DNA of 64,000 bases from an uncultured Bacteroidales bacterium (GTDB taxonomy: Bacteria; Bacteroidota; Bacteroidia; Bacteroidales; UBA932), in assembly GCA_900318955.1 (NCBI GenBank), contig ONMJ01000003.1, positions 59,394-123,393 on the forward strand. Reading direction: 5' to 3'. Within the stretch, counting starts at the first letter, position 1, and each line of letters begins with the position of its first letter. This document shows, piece by piece, positions 7,880 to 16,763 of this stretch. Under the pieces are notes generated by a model that did not search any database, was not told where the DNA came from, and saw only the letters and a list, made by a program, of their open reading frames with translations. The position numbers and the translations under genes were made by a program.

Positions 7880-8569
7880 CTACTCCCAGTTACCTGCGTT
7901 GTTGTTAGGCGCAGAAACGCTACCTACCTGAAGGCCCTGATACCTGTTGGACTTGTCGCAGTTGTCTTTGAGGTTGACAACGAGCTGGCGGTCCATACCC
8001 TTGAGAAGGTCGTCATACGGCATCTTAGCCTCGAAGAGAGGAACATCGACTCCTGAAACCTTCTTTACGATAGCATCGGTGAGAACCTTCTTGCCACCGG
8101 AGAAAGGAATATAAGAGAGAGAGTCAACGCAGAAGTCTTCCCTGCCATTGAAGAGAGTATCCTTCACTGCGATAGGAGTAGTGATTGAGAATACGAGAGG
8201 AAGGCCCTTGCGGGAAAGTGCGAGGAGTTCCTCATTGGTTATCTTCTTATTTTTCTTGCGGAGCTCTGCGGTATTGGCAACAGCCACTGAGTCGTCCTGG
8301 GATCCGATCTGCATAACGACGTCCATCTTGCCGTTATTGTAGAAATTCTTGAGGGAGTCGATATCGGCTGTAAAGTGACCGTTAACAGACTTGAAAGCTA
8401 CCTCGAGAGTACGGATATCCTTAAGGCGCTGGATACCTACTTCTTCGCGGGATTTCTGCTCCTTTTCGAAGTTAACCGGCTCCATGATACTCGCATAGAG
8501 AGCCCAGACAAGCAAAACTGCCAGAACGGCGAGAAGGATTTCAATTAAAATTTTGACAGGTTTCTTCAT
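7880..8569 (-). CDS. membrane-anchored protein of unknown function
   Basis: Not recognised beyond its general architecture. A 229-residue protein with one N-terminal membrane segment (about residues 8-28) and no cleavage site, followed by a soluble, mostly polar extracytoplasmic domain with many Lys/Asp residues and a C-terminal Asn-rich tail. Residues about 45-80 (RLKDIRTLEVAFKSVNGHF) resemble the region after the pilin-like helix of type II secretion pseudopilins, where the sequence describes a short age-and-time style strand pattern, but no prepilin peptidase site is present. Likely first gene of the operon with DUF3822 and rsmD. Confidence 0.7.
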   Translation of the reverse strand: MKKPVKILIEILLAVLAVLLVWALYASIMEPVNFEKEQKSREEVGIQRLKDIRTLEVAFKSVNGHFTADIDSLKNFYNNGKMDVVMQIGSQDDSVAVANTAELRKKNKKITNEELLALSRKGLPLVFSITTPIAVKDTLFNGREDFCVDSLSYIPFSGGKKVLTDAIVKKVSGVDVPLFEAKMPYDDLLKGMDRQLVVNLKDNCDKSNRYQGLQVGSVSAPNNNAGNWE

Positions 8570-8643
8570 TGTTATAGTGATTATTATATTTCCAAACTTC
8601 CGACAAAGTTATGAAATTGATTTATTAAATGCAATATAATTTG

Positions 8644-8651
8644 TAAATTTG
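8644..8651 (+). promoter_or_regulatory. predicted promoter (-7 box) of the DHH operon
   Basis: TAAATTTG, 23 nt before the ATG at 8675. An overlapping imperfect box (ATAATTTG) lies just upstream. Confidence 0.55.
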
Positions 8652-8674
8652 CACTCGAAATCCGAGGCCGGAAA

Positions 8675-9718
8675 ATGAAAGAGATTACACCTGCAAAAAT
8701 AGCCAAACTCGATTCCATCTTAGCCGGTGCATCGAAAGCCACAATCGTCGTCCACGTCAATGCAGATGGGGATGCAATCGGCAGTGGCTCTGCCATGCTG
8801 CACTACCTTTTGGAAGTCAGAGGATTGGACGCTGCAGTAGCAGTACCCGACAGAGATGCCGGCGGATCCTCCTTCCTGATTCCGGAAGAAGACAGAAAGT
8901 ATTTTTTCTTTTTCCAGTCTGAGCCGGAAAGAACAGAGGAAAGAATATCCTCCAGCGATGTCATCATCGTCCAGGACTGCATCGGATTCTCAAGGACTGA
9001 GGGGCTTGCCCCTTGTCTCGGACGATCATCCGCCCGGAAGATTCTGATTGATCACCATATCGGTCCGGAATCTGATTCCTTCGACCTGGTTTTCTCAAAA
9101 ACAGACATCTCTTCTGCAAGCGAAATGCTTTTCCACATTCTCATGGAAATGCCTGATATAGGGAAAGATGCCTCCAAACTTCCGAGAATATCCGGGAGGG
9201 CGCTGATGACAGGAATGACAACGGACACCAACAATTTCGCTAACTCCGTCTACCCTTCCACCTTCGACATGGCTTCCAAGCTTATTGCTGCCGGAGTCGA
9301 CAGGGATGAAATCCTCAATCAGCTCTACTACAGCTACAGGGAAAGCCGGCTTCGCCTTATGGGTTTCCTGATGAATAAGATGACCATCACCCCCGAGGGC
9401 GTAGCCTACATGATAATGACAAAGCGGAACTTCGCCAGCTTCGGAGTTACCGACAGCGATACTGAAGGCTTTGTCAACCTGCCCCTTTCCATCAAGGACG
9501 TCAGAATGAGCGTATTCCTCAAGCAAGATACAGGGTTTTTCCGGGTTTCCACAAGGTCGAAGAAAGGGACGTCTGCCCAGCAGTTCGCCTCCCGCTATTT
9601 CAATGGCGGCGGGCACGAAAATGCAGCCGGGGGAAGGCTTTATTTCTCTGATGAGATAAAGTCGATAAGGGACGTGATTGCCTATTTGGAGCAGTCTATT
9701 AACGATTTCTTTGCATGA
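8675..9718 (+). CDS. DHH/DHHA1 phosphoesterase, NrnA-like (oligoribonuclease / pAp phosphatase)
   Basis: A 347-residue member of the NrnA family, which degrades short RNA oligomers and in many species 3'-phosphoadenosine 5'-phosphate or cyclic dinucleotide products. The metal-binding motifs are visible: VHVNADGDAIGSG at about 27-39, QDC near 105, the signature IDHHIG at about 125-130, and TDTNNF near 187. The DHHA1 domain ends with GGGHENAAGG near 312. It is the first gene of a plus-strand operon and overlaps the following FKBP gene by 4 nt. Confidence 0.92.
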   Translation: MKEITPAKIAKLDSILAGASKATIVVHVNADGDAIGSGSAMLHYLLEVRGLDAAVAVPDRDAGGSSFLIPEEDRKYFFFFQSEPERTEERISSSDVIIVQDCIGFSRTEGLAPCLGRSSARKILIDHHIGPESDSFDLVFSKTDISSASEMLFHILMEMPDIGKDASKLPRISGRALMTGMTTDTNNFANSVYPSTFDMASKLIAAGVDRDEILNQLYYSYRESRLRLMGFLMNKMTITPEGVAYMIMTKRNFASFGVTDSDTEGFVNLPLSIKDVRMSVFLKQDTGFFRVSTRSKKGTSAQQFASRYFNGGGHENAAGGRLYFSDEIKSIRDVIAYLEQSINDFFA

Positions 9719-10254
9719 AAAAGAGTACCATCATAATTGCCGCAGCAGCCCTGGCCGTCGCCGCTTCATGCATGAAGCAGCAGGTCCAGAGCTACTACGA
9801 CAATCAGGAATCCAATATTGAAAATTTCGTTACCGCCGCTAAGGGGCTCCGCACAGTACAGAACGGAGGCTCCACAAGGGTAGTTATGGTAGAAGGCGAG
9901 GGCACCGATTCACTCTCCGCCAGCGGAATAGTTTCATTCTACTATGCGGGCTATCTCCTCTCCGGATCATCTGTTTCAGCAAGCAATCTCTTCGCGACCA
10001 ACAGCGAAGAAATTGCAAAATCCTCTTCCTGGAACATCACTGACACTACAGGATTCGTAATTGAGACCGTCAAACTGGATGAGGAGGACTTGCTCCCGGG
10101 ATTGAAAAACGGGCTGAAAGGAGTTAAAGGCGGAGAAGAATGCTATATACTCTTTACCGGAAAATATGGTTACGGTTCACACGAGTCAGGCACGATTCCT
10201 GCAAAGTCAACCCTGGCCTACCACATTTGGGTGGAAAGCATTTCAAATGAATAA
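9715..10254 (+). CDS. FKBP-type peptidyl-prolyl isomerase-like lipoprotein
   Basis: A 179-residue lipoprotein with a signal peptide ending in a lipobox (AAASC, Cys19) and one FKBP-like domain at about 70-178. The features LLPGLKNGLKGVKGGEECYILF and KYGYG are the usual FKBP core strands and flap. Catalytic-site residues are only partly conserved, so it may act as a chaperone rather than an efficient isomerase. It overlaps the DHH gene (ATGA) and the second FKBP gene, forming a tight operon. Confidence 0.86.
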   Translation: MKKSTIIIAAAALAVAASCMKQQVQSYYDNQESNIENFVTAAKGLRTVQNGGSTRVVMVEGEGTDSLSASGIVSFYYAGYLLSGSSVSASNLFATNSEEIAKSSSWNITDTTGFVIETVKLDEEDLLPGLKNGLKGVKGGEECYILFTGKYGYGSHESGTIPAKSTLAYHIWVESISNE

Positions 10255-11314
10255 CAAACTTAAAATGAACAATATATCAAAATTCCTCGGGCTTTGTGCC
10301 GCTTCTGCCGCCATCCTCTCAGGATGCGCCAAGCAAGAAGCCACCAAGACAAACAGCACGGAAAAGCTCTATTTCGATTCTTGGATTCATGTCTGGAACA
10401 GCGAACACCAGACAAAAGCCGTAGAGCACGGTAATGGAATATATATCCTCGAAGATGAGCCTGGAACCGGATCAGAATGGAATCCTTCCGCACATACTTT
10501 CGCCTACCTCGATGTCACTGTCTCCGACCTAGACGGTAATATCTCCAGCACGACTTCCGAAAAAGTCGCCAAGAAGATAGGTACTTATAAGGAAACCTAC
10601 TACTATGGTCCAAAAATCAATACCATAACAGAAGGCGGCTGCTATGTTGGTCTTGAAGATGCACTGAAAGGGATGAAAATGGGAGGCAGAAGGAAAGTCG
10701 CCATCCCGTCATGGCTCCTTACAGGGACAAGATATGACAATAAGGAAGAATATTTAAAGCACTCCGTAGACGCCAGCAATGCCATTTATGACATAAAGCT
10801 TGTCGACATGATGGCGGACGTATACAAATGGGAAACTGACTCTATGGAAGTCTTTGTTGCAAAGTACATGGACGGAGTCGATTCCACCTATTTCGCCGGA
10901 GATTCGACCGCGCTTAAATATGGATTCTATTTCCAGACGGTCAAAGAAGGGACTACCACTCAAAAAATGTCTACCGACACAACTTTCTACGTCAACTACA
11001 CCGGCAGACTGATGAACGGAAGAGTGTTTGACACAACAATCGCTGACACGGCTAAAGTCTGGGGCCTTTACGACGCAACCAAGACATACGAACCCGTCGA
11101 GATTACAATGGACGAGAAGCTCACTGAGATACAGATGGAAGGCACCTCTTCCCTGCAAGACGGTTTCCAGGCCGGAGTGTCTATGCTTCACAATATGGAA
11201 ACGGCGAGAGTTGCTTTCTACTCGGCACACGGGTACTCATATAGCGGCATGGGGTCAGCGATTCCTCCATTCTCACCTCTATGTTTTGAGTTCCAGGTAG
11301 TAGAGAGTAAATAA
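10247..11314 (+). CDS. lipoprotein with two FKBP-like domains
   Basis: A 355-residue lipoprotein. ATG 10247 overlaps the end of the preceding gene; ATG 10265 is an equally possible start. Both precede a signal peptide with lipobox LSGC. Two FKBP-like repeats are seen: a degenerate one at about 45-190 (VGLEDALKGMKMGGRRKVAIP) and a better preserved one at about 210-350 (FYVNYTGRLMNGRVFDTT, then LQDGFQAGVSMLHNMETARV). Tandem FKBP lipoproteins are common in Bacteroidota and likely help fold exported proteins in the periplasm. Confidence 0.85.
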   Translation: MNNKLKMNNISKFLGLCAASAAILSGCAKQEATKTNSTEKLYFDSWIHVWNSEHQTKAVEHGNGIYILEDEPGTGSEWNPSAHTFAYLDVTVSDLDGNISSTTSEKVAKKIGTYKETYYYGPKINTITEGGCYVGLEDALKGMKMGGRRKVAIPSWLLTGTRYDNKEEYLKHSVDASNAIYDIKLVDMMADVYKWETDSMEVFVAKYMDGVDSTYFAGDSTALKYGFYFQTVKEGTTTQKMSTDTTFYVNYTGRLMNGRVFDTTIADTAKVWGLYDATKTYEPVEITMDEKLTEIQMEGTSSLQDGFQAGVSMLHNMETARVAFYSAHGYSYSGMGSAIPPFSPLCFEFQVVESK

Positions 11315-11317
11315 GAT

Positions 11318-12712
11318 ATGGCCGGAAGCATCCCTACCGAGTTAGGCACAAAAAGCATAAAGGCCCTACTAAGGCAGTACGCAGTCCCAGGCATCATCGC
11401 CATGACTGCGTCTTCTTTGTACAATATGGTCGACAGCATCTTCATCGGCCATATTCCAGGCTCGGGTCCTCTGGCAATCTCAGGACTCGCCGTGACCTTT
11501 CCCTTGATGAATATTTCAGCGGCTCTCGGCACTCTCGTCGGTGTCGGAGCTGCTACCATGATCTCTGTCCTCCTCGGCCAGAAGAACTATGAAGTAGCAG
11601 GAAAAGTACTCTCAAACGAGGTAACCCTCAATACTATCGTCGGACTTCTGTTTACAGTTGTCACGATGATATTCATGGACCCGATTCTCCTTTTCTTCGG
11701 GGCCAGCGAGAATACCCTCCCCTTTGCGAGGGACTATATGATGATTATCGCCGCCGGAAACGTAATCACCCACCTTTATTTCGGCCTCAACAGCGTCATC
11801 CGTTCTTCCGGCAATCCTAACCTCGCAATGGGTCTCACCCTCTTTACGGTCATTTCAAATGCAATCCTGGACCCCGTTTTCATCTATATTCTTGGGATGG
11901 GGATCAGAGGAGCCGCCGTTGCTACTGTGCTCTGCCAGACCCTCGCCCTGGCATATACCCTTTGGTACTTCCTTGACCAGAAAAGATTCCTGCACCTCAA
12001 TAAAAAGCACATTTTCCGGCTCGACTGGAGGATTGCCAAGGACTCCCTCGCGATAGGAATGGGACCTTTCCTGATGAACCTTGCCAGCTGCATAGTCGTC
12101 CTTTTCATCAACAACCAGCTTCTCAAATATGGCGGCGATCTCGCTATCGGGGCTTACGGTATAGTCAACCGAATCTCGTTCCTCTTCGCAATGGTAGTTG
12201 TAGGATTCAACCATGGGATGCAGCCGATCGCCGGTTACAACTACGGAGCAAGGCTATACTCGAGAGTACGCGAGGTCTATATAAGGACTGCAATGTGGGC
12301 GACAATTGTGGTAACAGTCGGTTTCATAGTATCCGAGTTCTTCCCTGGACCGGCTGTTTCTCTATTTACAAACGACCCGCAGCTAAAGAGTCTCGCCACA
12401 AAGGGACTTAGAATGATGAATATCGTGTTCCCTATCGTAGGGTTCCAGATGGTCACTACCAATCTCTTCCAATGCCTCGGGATGGTCTCCAAGTCCATAT
12501 TTCTCTCCCTTACCAGGCAGCTTCTTTTCCTCGTTCCATGCGTCTACTTCCTCCCCGCAGCACTCGGCTCTGAAATCGGCGTCTGGTACAGTTTCCCTAT
12601 CTCCGATTTCCTTTCATCGGTTCTGACTGCAATTCTCGCCGTCGGCCTCCTGAAAAAGCTCGGTAAGCTAAAGGACGGCGACGATCCCTCCATACTAGGA
12701 AGTAAGATATGA
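11318..12712 (+). CDS. MATE family efflux transporter
   Basis: A 464-residue multidrug and toxin extrusion family protein with 12 membrane segments in two related halves. Family features include the N-terminal PGIIAMTASSLYNMVDSIFIGHI, AALGTLVGVGAATMISVLLGQ, and the second-half FNHGMQPIAGYNYGA. MATE carriers export cationic drugs or metabolites with sodium or protons. It lies 3 nt after the FKBP gene and overlaps the next gene by 4 nt. Confidence 0.93.
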   Translation: MAGSIPTELGTKSIKALLRQYAVPGIIAMTASSLYNMVDSIFIGHIPGSGPLAISGLAVTFPLMNISAALGTLVGVGAATMISVLLGQKNYEVAGKVLSNEVTLNTIVGLLFTVVTMIFMDPILLFFGASENTLPFARDYMMIIAAGNVITHLYFGLNSVIRSSGNPNLAMGLTLFTVISNAILDPVFIYILGMGIRGAAVATVLCQTLALAYTLWYFLDQKRFLHLNKKHIFRLDWRIAKDSLAIGMGPFLMNLASCIVVLFINNQLLKYGGDLAIGAYGIVNRISFLFAMVVVGFNHGMQPIAGYNYGARLYSRVREVYIRTAMWATIVVTVGFIVSEFFPGPAVSLFTNDPQLKSLATKGLRMMNIVFPIVGFQMVTTNLFQCLGMVSKSIFLSLTRQLLFLVPCVYFLPAALGSEIGVWYSFPISDFLSSVLTAILAVGLLKKLGKLKDGDDPSILGSKI

Positions 12713-13314
12713 AAAAGACGATTATCAACATAGGCCGCCAGTTTGGAAGCGGCGGTGGTTTTGTAGCCCAGGCAATAGGGCGGACCCTCGGCATCAAAGT
12801 CTGGGACAACGACCTCATCACCAAATCAGCTGAAGAAAGCGGTTTCTCGAAAGAACTCTTTGCAAAGAGTGACGAGTCCAGAAGCCTCTTTTCCATGTCC
12901 AGCTTCTTCGCTTCATGGAACCTCGGAAGGGCGGAGAACTATGTGGACGATACTGCCCTGTTCAAGATTCAGAGCGAGGTAATCCGGAAAATCGCAGAAG
13001 AAGGCTCTGCAATCTTCGTAGGCCGCTGCTCGGATTATATCCTTAGAGATCTCGACTGCCTTGACATATTCGTCACCGCTCCCCTACCTTACCGCATAGA
13101 GAGGGTTGCCCGGAGAGAGAACATGACAAAAGAAGAAGCCGAGGAGCTGATAAAGAGAAAGGACAGGACAAGGGAGACATATTATAACTATTTCACTTTT
13201 GGCAACTGGGGACTCGCATCGAATTACGACCTGTGCGTTGACAGTTCCATACTCGGGATAGAAGGAACGGCGGAAGCGATTATCGACTTTGCAAAGAAGG
13301 CGGGAAAGATATAA
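12709..13314 (+). CDS. cytidylate kinase-like family protein
   Basis: A 201-residue P-loop kinase of the cytidylate-kinase-like family. The nucleotide-binding start IINIGRQFGSGGGFVAQAI is at residues 5-23 and FVGRCSDYIL near 104-113. A LID-like RIERVARRENMTKEEAEE segment follows. These proteins are widespread in gut Bacteroidota and Firmicutes, often beside transporters; the substrate is unknown and they are distinct from housekeeping Cmk. It overlaps both the MATE gene and the serine hydrolase gene. Confidence 0.88.
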   Translation: MKKTIINIGRQFGSGGGFVAQAIGRTLGIKVWDNDLITKSAEESGFSKELFAKSDESRSLFSMSSFFASWNLGRAENYVDDTALFKIQSEVIRKIAEEGSAIFVGRCSDYILRDLDCLDIFVTAPLPYRIERVARRENMTKEEAEELIKRKDRTRETYYNYFTFGNWGLASNYDLCVDSSILGIEGTAEAIIDFAKKAGKI

Positions 13315-14567
13315 TGATCAAGAAGTTAATCATATCAATTGCGGCTCTTGGGACCCTTCTGGGATGGAGGGGGCCGGAGACTCAGTACATGTATCCGGTT
13401 TCAATCAATGAGATCCTTACCAACAGCATGTCGGATACTCCCAAGCTGAAGCGGATGGACCAGGCCGTGGACAGCTTCATGACATACTGGGACTTAAAGG
13501 GAGCATCGCTTGCGATTATGAGAAACGACTCTCTGCTCTACGCGAAGGGGTATGGATGGGCCGATAAGGAGAAAGGACGGCCTATGACTCCGGGAACGAC
13601 CATGAGGATGGCTTCCGTATCGAAGCTGGTTACCGCTATTGGCATAATGGTCCTTCAAGAGAAGGGGGCGCTGAATCTGCAGACTCCGGTATTTGGTCCT
13701 TTCGGTATCCTGAAAGAATATGACAAATACATTACCGACGACAATTACTATCTCATGACAGTCGAACATCTTCTCCGCCATCAGGGAGGCTTCCCGCGAA
13801 GATTTGGAGATCCTATGTTCTCGACCAGGACCATAATGCAGCAAAACCGCCTTTCAAAGGCCCCGGACACCGAAACCCTTCTGAAACTCGAGCTTCCAAA
13901 GCGGCTGGATTTCGAGCCGGGAACCTCTCAGTCCTACTCCAATATAGGATATCTTCTGCTCTCCCTTATCATCGAAAAAGTCAGCGGCAAGAGCTACGAA
14001 CAGTTCATGCAGGAAGAGGTGCTGCATAAAGCGGGATGCTACGATTTCCATATCGCAGGAAACTACTATTCAGATGCTTATAAAGGCGAGAGCAAGTACT
14101 ACGCCCATTCCGACTGCCAGCCCGTTCTGGACCTTATGGGAAGTGGCAGAATGGTCGACATTCCTTACGGAGGAAACGACATCACAGCCCTTATGGGCGC
14201 AGGGGCATGGGTTGGTTCCAGCATTGAACTCGCGCGGCTCATGTCATCCATTAACGGACTCATGAGAGTGCCCGACATTCTCGGCTTTTTCAGTATCTCC
14301 CAGATGACTGAATACTACGACGAGGAGACTTATCCGCTCGGCTGGGTAGATGCCAGAGAAAACGGAGAACTCACAAGAACAGGTTCATTCACAGGCACTT
14401 CCGCCATTATCAAATACTACCCCGACGGGGAATGCTGGATTATGCTCACTAATACCAGCACTTGGAGGGGCTCAAGGTTTACAAAAAACACTGCCGGACT
14501 CTTTTCGAATCTCAGGCAGCGTTTCTCAAAGTCTCTTCCAAGACAGGATCTGTTCTTGGAAAAGTAA
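13314..14567 (+). CDS. beta-lactamase-family serine hydrolase
   Basis: A 417-residue class C beta-lactamase/penicillin-binding-protein-like hydrolase. The nucleophile motif SVSK is at 101-104, the second motif YSN at 208-210, and TGSFTGTSA near 350 takes the place of the KTG/HTG box. The N-terminus looks like a signal peptide (MIKKLIISIAALGTLLG). Substrates in this family range from peptidoglycan peptides to small esters, so none is assigned. It is the last gene of the DHH operon and stops one nucleotide before the convergent phosphotransacylase gene; a hairpin at 14536-14561 spans its last codons. Confidence 0.88.
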   Translation: MIKKLIISIAALGTLLGWRGPETQYMYPVSINEILTNSMSDTPKLKRMDQAVDSFMTYWDLKGASLAIMRNDSLLYAKGYGWADKEKGRPMTPGTTMRMASVSKLVTAIGIMVLQEKGALNLQTPVFGPFGILKEYDKYITDDNYYLMTVEHLLRHQGGFPRRFGDPMFSTRTIMQQNRLSKAPDTETLLKLELPKRLDFEPGTSQSYSNIGYLLLSLIIEKVSGKSYEQFMQEEVLHKAGCYDFHIAGNYYSDAYKGESKYYAHSDCQPVLDLMGSGRMVDIPYGGNDITALMGAGAWVGSSIELARLMSSINGLMRVPDILGFFSISQMTEYYDEETYPLGWVDARENGELTRTGSFTGTSAIIKYYPDGECWIMLTNTSTWRGSRFTKNTAGLFSNLRQRFSKSLPRQDLFLEK

Positions 14568-14568
14568 T

Positions 14569-15477
14569 CTATTTTACAAACATTACCGCTTCGGCTATCG
14601 AGTTGAGCTTGGTATCAACTGTGTCTGCACGGCTTGCAAGGACGCAAGGGACTTGGGTTCCAACAAGCATTCCTGCCTGACGGACACCCTCTGAAAGCTT
14701 TGAATTGGTCTTCCAGAACACATTTGCTGACTCGATATTAGGGAAGAGGAGGCAGTCTGCATCACCGGCAACGGGGCTGACGAGCTTTTTAATCTCAACA
14801 GACTCTTTGTCAATAGCGACATCGAGAGCGAGAGGGCCGTCGCCAATGCAGCCCTTGATCTGGCCGCGATCGCACATCTTAGCGAGCATTGCAGCTTCTA
14901 TGCAAGCAGGCATCGAGTCAAGCATCTGCTCGGATGCGGCGACAAAAGCAATCTTCGGCTTTGCAATACCGAAGGAGCGGGCAACTGATGTGACAAAACC
15001 GGCAAGTTTGACCTTCTGGCGGAAGTCAGGCTGAGGGATGACAGCCATATCGGTAATGAAAATAAGCTTGTGATAAAGGGGATTCTCAATTACGCCTACG
15101 TGGCTGAGAAGGCCCTTCGGAGGGAGAAGGCCGGTCTCTTTATTGAGAATGGCACGAAGGAACTTGTCGGTAGAGCATAGACCCTTCATGAGTAGGTCTC
15201 CCTCGCCGTCATGGACCATCCTGACAGCCTCGGCGACAGCTTTCAGTTCATCCTTGATGTCCACAATGGTGAATTTCTCGATATCAATATCGTTGTCTTT
15301 GCAGACCTTCTCGATAATGTCAGCGTCTCCGGTAAGAGTAACTGTCACGATTCCAAGATCCACTGCCTTAGCGGCAGCCTCGATTGTATGCTCGTCGACA
15401 GCCCATGCCGCCACCATCCTCTTTGAGATGTTTTTCGCCTTGAGCTCGGCGAAAAGATCGTTGAATGTAGTTATCAT
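14569..15477 (-). CDS. phosphate butyryltransferase-type phosphotransacylase
   Basis: A 302-residue enzyme of the phosphate acetyl/butyryl transferase family that swaps CoA for phosphate on a short acyl group. Its size and pattern (MKGLCSTDKFLRAILNKE, LSHVGVIENP, ITDMAVIPQPD, GPLALDVAI, then LLFPNIESANVFWK) fit Ptb rather than the longer acetyl-specific Pta. ATG 15477 is chosen over a TTG at 15501 that would overlap the kinase gene. It follows 7 nt after ackA, so the pair forms an acyl-CoA to acid route yielding ATP. Acetate, propionate or butyrate could be the product. Confidence 0.87.
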   Translation of the reverse strand: MITTFNDLFAELKAKNISKRMVAAWAVDEHTIEAAAKAVDLGIVTVTLTGDADIIEKVCKDNDIDIEKFTIVDIKDELKAVAEAVRMVHDGEGDLLMKGLCSTDKFLRAILNKETGLLPPKGLLSHVGVIENPLYHKLIFITDMAVIPQPDFRQKVKLAGFVTSVARSFGIAKPKIAFVAASEQMLDSMPACIEAAMLAKMCDRGQIKGCIGDGPLALDVAIDKESVEIKKLVSPVAGDADCLLFPNIESANVFWKTNSKLSEGVRQAGMLVGTQVPCVLASRADTVDTKLNSIAEAVMFVK

Positions 15478-15484
15478 AATGCTA

Positions 15485-16699
15485 TTATTCTTGTGATTCA
15501 AGTACGAGTTTCATAGTGTCACGAGCGATTACAAGCTCTTCGTTGGTGCAGATAGCGACAGCTTTGACAGCTGAATCAGGTGCTGTCAGAAGAGCATCAG
15601 TACCACCGACGGTATTAGCCTGATAGTCGAGCTTCAGTCCGAGATATGAGAAGTTCTCAAGGACGCGCCTGCGAAGACGGCAGTTGTTCTCACCGATGCC
15701 GCCGGTAAAGACGATAAGATCGACGCCGTTCATAGCAGCGACATAGGATCCTATATTCTTTATGATGTCATATGTGAACTTCTTGAAAGCCAGTTTGGCC
15801 TTCGGATCACCTTCATTGGCAAGGACATTCATCTCTCGGGCATCGGAAGTCTTTCCGGTAAGGCCGAGGAAGCCGGATTTGCGATTGAGAATCTCTGTCA
15901 TCTCATCGGGGGTAGTCCCTAGCTTCTTCATCAGGAAAAGCACCGCATTCGCATCAATATTGCCGACGCGGGTACCCATGATCATCCCTTCCAGAGGGGA
16001 GAATCCCATGGAAGTATCGACGCACTTGCCTCCGTCTATCGCGCAGATAGAGCTGCCTGCTCCAAGGTGGCATGTAATTATCTTTGCTGCATTGAAATCA
16101 AGACCGGCGAATTTAGCGCCTTTCTGTGCCACATACTGGTGGGAGGTGCCATGTGCTCCATAGCGACGGACCCTGTACTCGTCATAATACTCATAAGGAA
16201 GACCATACATGTAGGCGTACGGGGGCATAGTCTGATGGAAAGCGGTATCGAAAGTAACCACCTGAGGTACAGTAGGAAGGACATGCTGAATAGCACGTAT
16301 GCCAAGAAGGTGGGCGGGGTTGTGGAGAGGTGCAAACTCTGCGCAATAGGCAATCTTTGAGAGGACATCCTCGTTCACAAGGGCACTTCCCGAGAAAAAG
16401 TCACCTCCCTGCACAATACGGTGTCCGACCGCTTCGATGTCCTCAAGGGATTCGAGAACTCCGGTCTCTTTATTTGTCAGAGCATCGAGGATGAGCTGCA
16501 TTCCGACTTTATGGTCGGAAATCGGTATCTCTTTGACTATCTTTTCTTTTCCAGAGGGAGCATATTGAAGAATTCCCATCGGAAGACCGATCTTTTCTGC
16601 TATACCCTTCGCGATTACATCGAATACATCGTCACTTTTCATGTCGAGAAGCTGGTACTTGATCGAAGAGCTTCCGCAGTTAATTACAAGAATTATCAT
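15485..16699 (-). CDS. ackA: acetate kinase
   Basis: A 404-residue acetate kinase that makes ATP from acetyl phosphate. The family motifs are intact: NCGSSSIKYQL at 7-17, GHRIVQGG, FAPLHNPAHL, VVTFDTAFHQTMP, RRYGAHGTSHQYV, and the ATP-binding FTGGIGENNCRLR. The motif DTSMGFSPLEGMIMGTRVG distinguishes it from butyrate kinase. It precedes the Ptb-type gene in one operon and is divergent from the comEC-like gene. Confidence 0.93.
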   Translation of the reverse strand: MIILVINCGSSSIKYQLLDMKSDDVFDVIAKGIAEKIGLPMGILQYAPSGKEKIVKEIPISDHKVGMQLILDALTNKETGVLESLEDIEAVGHRIVQGGDFFSGSALVNEDVLSKIAYCAEFAPLHNPAHLLGIRAIQHVLPTVPQVVTFDTAFHQTMPPYAYMYGLPYEYYDEYRVRRYGAHGTSHQYVAQKGAKFAGLDFNAAKIITCHLGAGSSICAIDGGKCVDTSMGFSPLEGMIMGTRVGNIDANAVLFLMKKLGTTPDEMTEILNRKSGFLGLTGKTSDAREMNVLANEGDPKAKLAFKKFTYDIIKNIGSYVAAMNGVDLIVFTGGIGENNCRLRRRVLENFSYLGLKLDYQANTVGGTDALLTAPDSAVKAVAICTNEELVIARDTMKLVLESQE

Positions 16700-16719
16700 A
16701 ATTATCCAATTTATCCTTG

Positions 16720-16727
16720 CAAAGTTA
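16720..16727 (-). promoter_or_regulatory. predicted promoter (-7 box) of ackA
   Basis: TAACTTTG on the minus strand, 20 nt before the ackA ATG at 16699. No clear -33 box was seen. Confidence 0.45.
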
Positions 16728-16763
16728 GCAATATTTTCAGTATTTTCGCTTAAAACTGAAACT

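Noticed and set aside
14536-14561. Hairpin with arms TTCCAAG and CTTGGAA as a terminator between the serine hydrolase and phosphotransacylase genes
   Set aside because: It lies inside the last codons of the hydrolase and neither strand has a proper T-run right after the stem.
15485-16699. Butyrate kinase assignment
   Set aside because: The NCGSSSIKYQL and DTSMGFSPLEG motifs belong to acetate kinase; butyrate kinase begins with a different NPGSTSTK-like motif.
16641-16763. N-terminal extension of the comEC-like ORF
   Set aside because: It overlaps the ackA start and promoter on the other strand; ATG 16764 gives a normal membrane-protein start.
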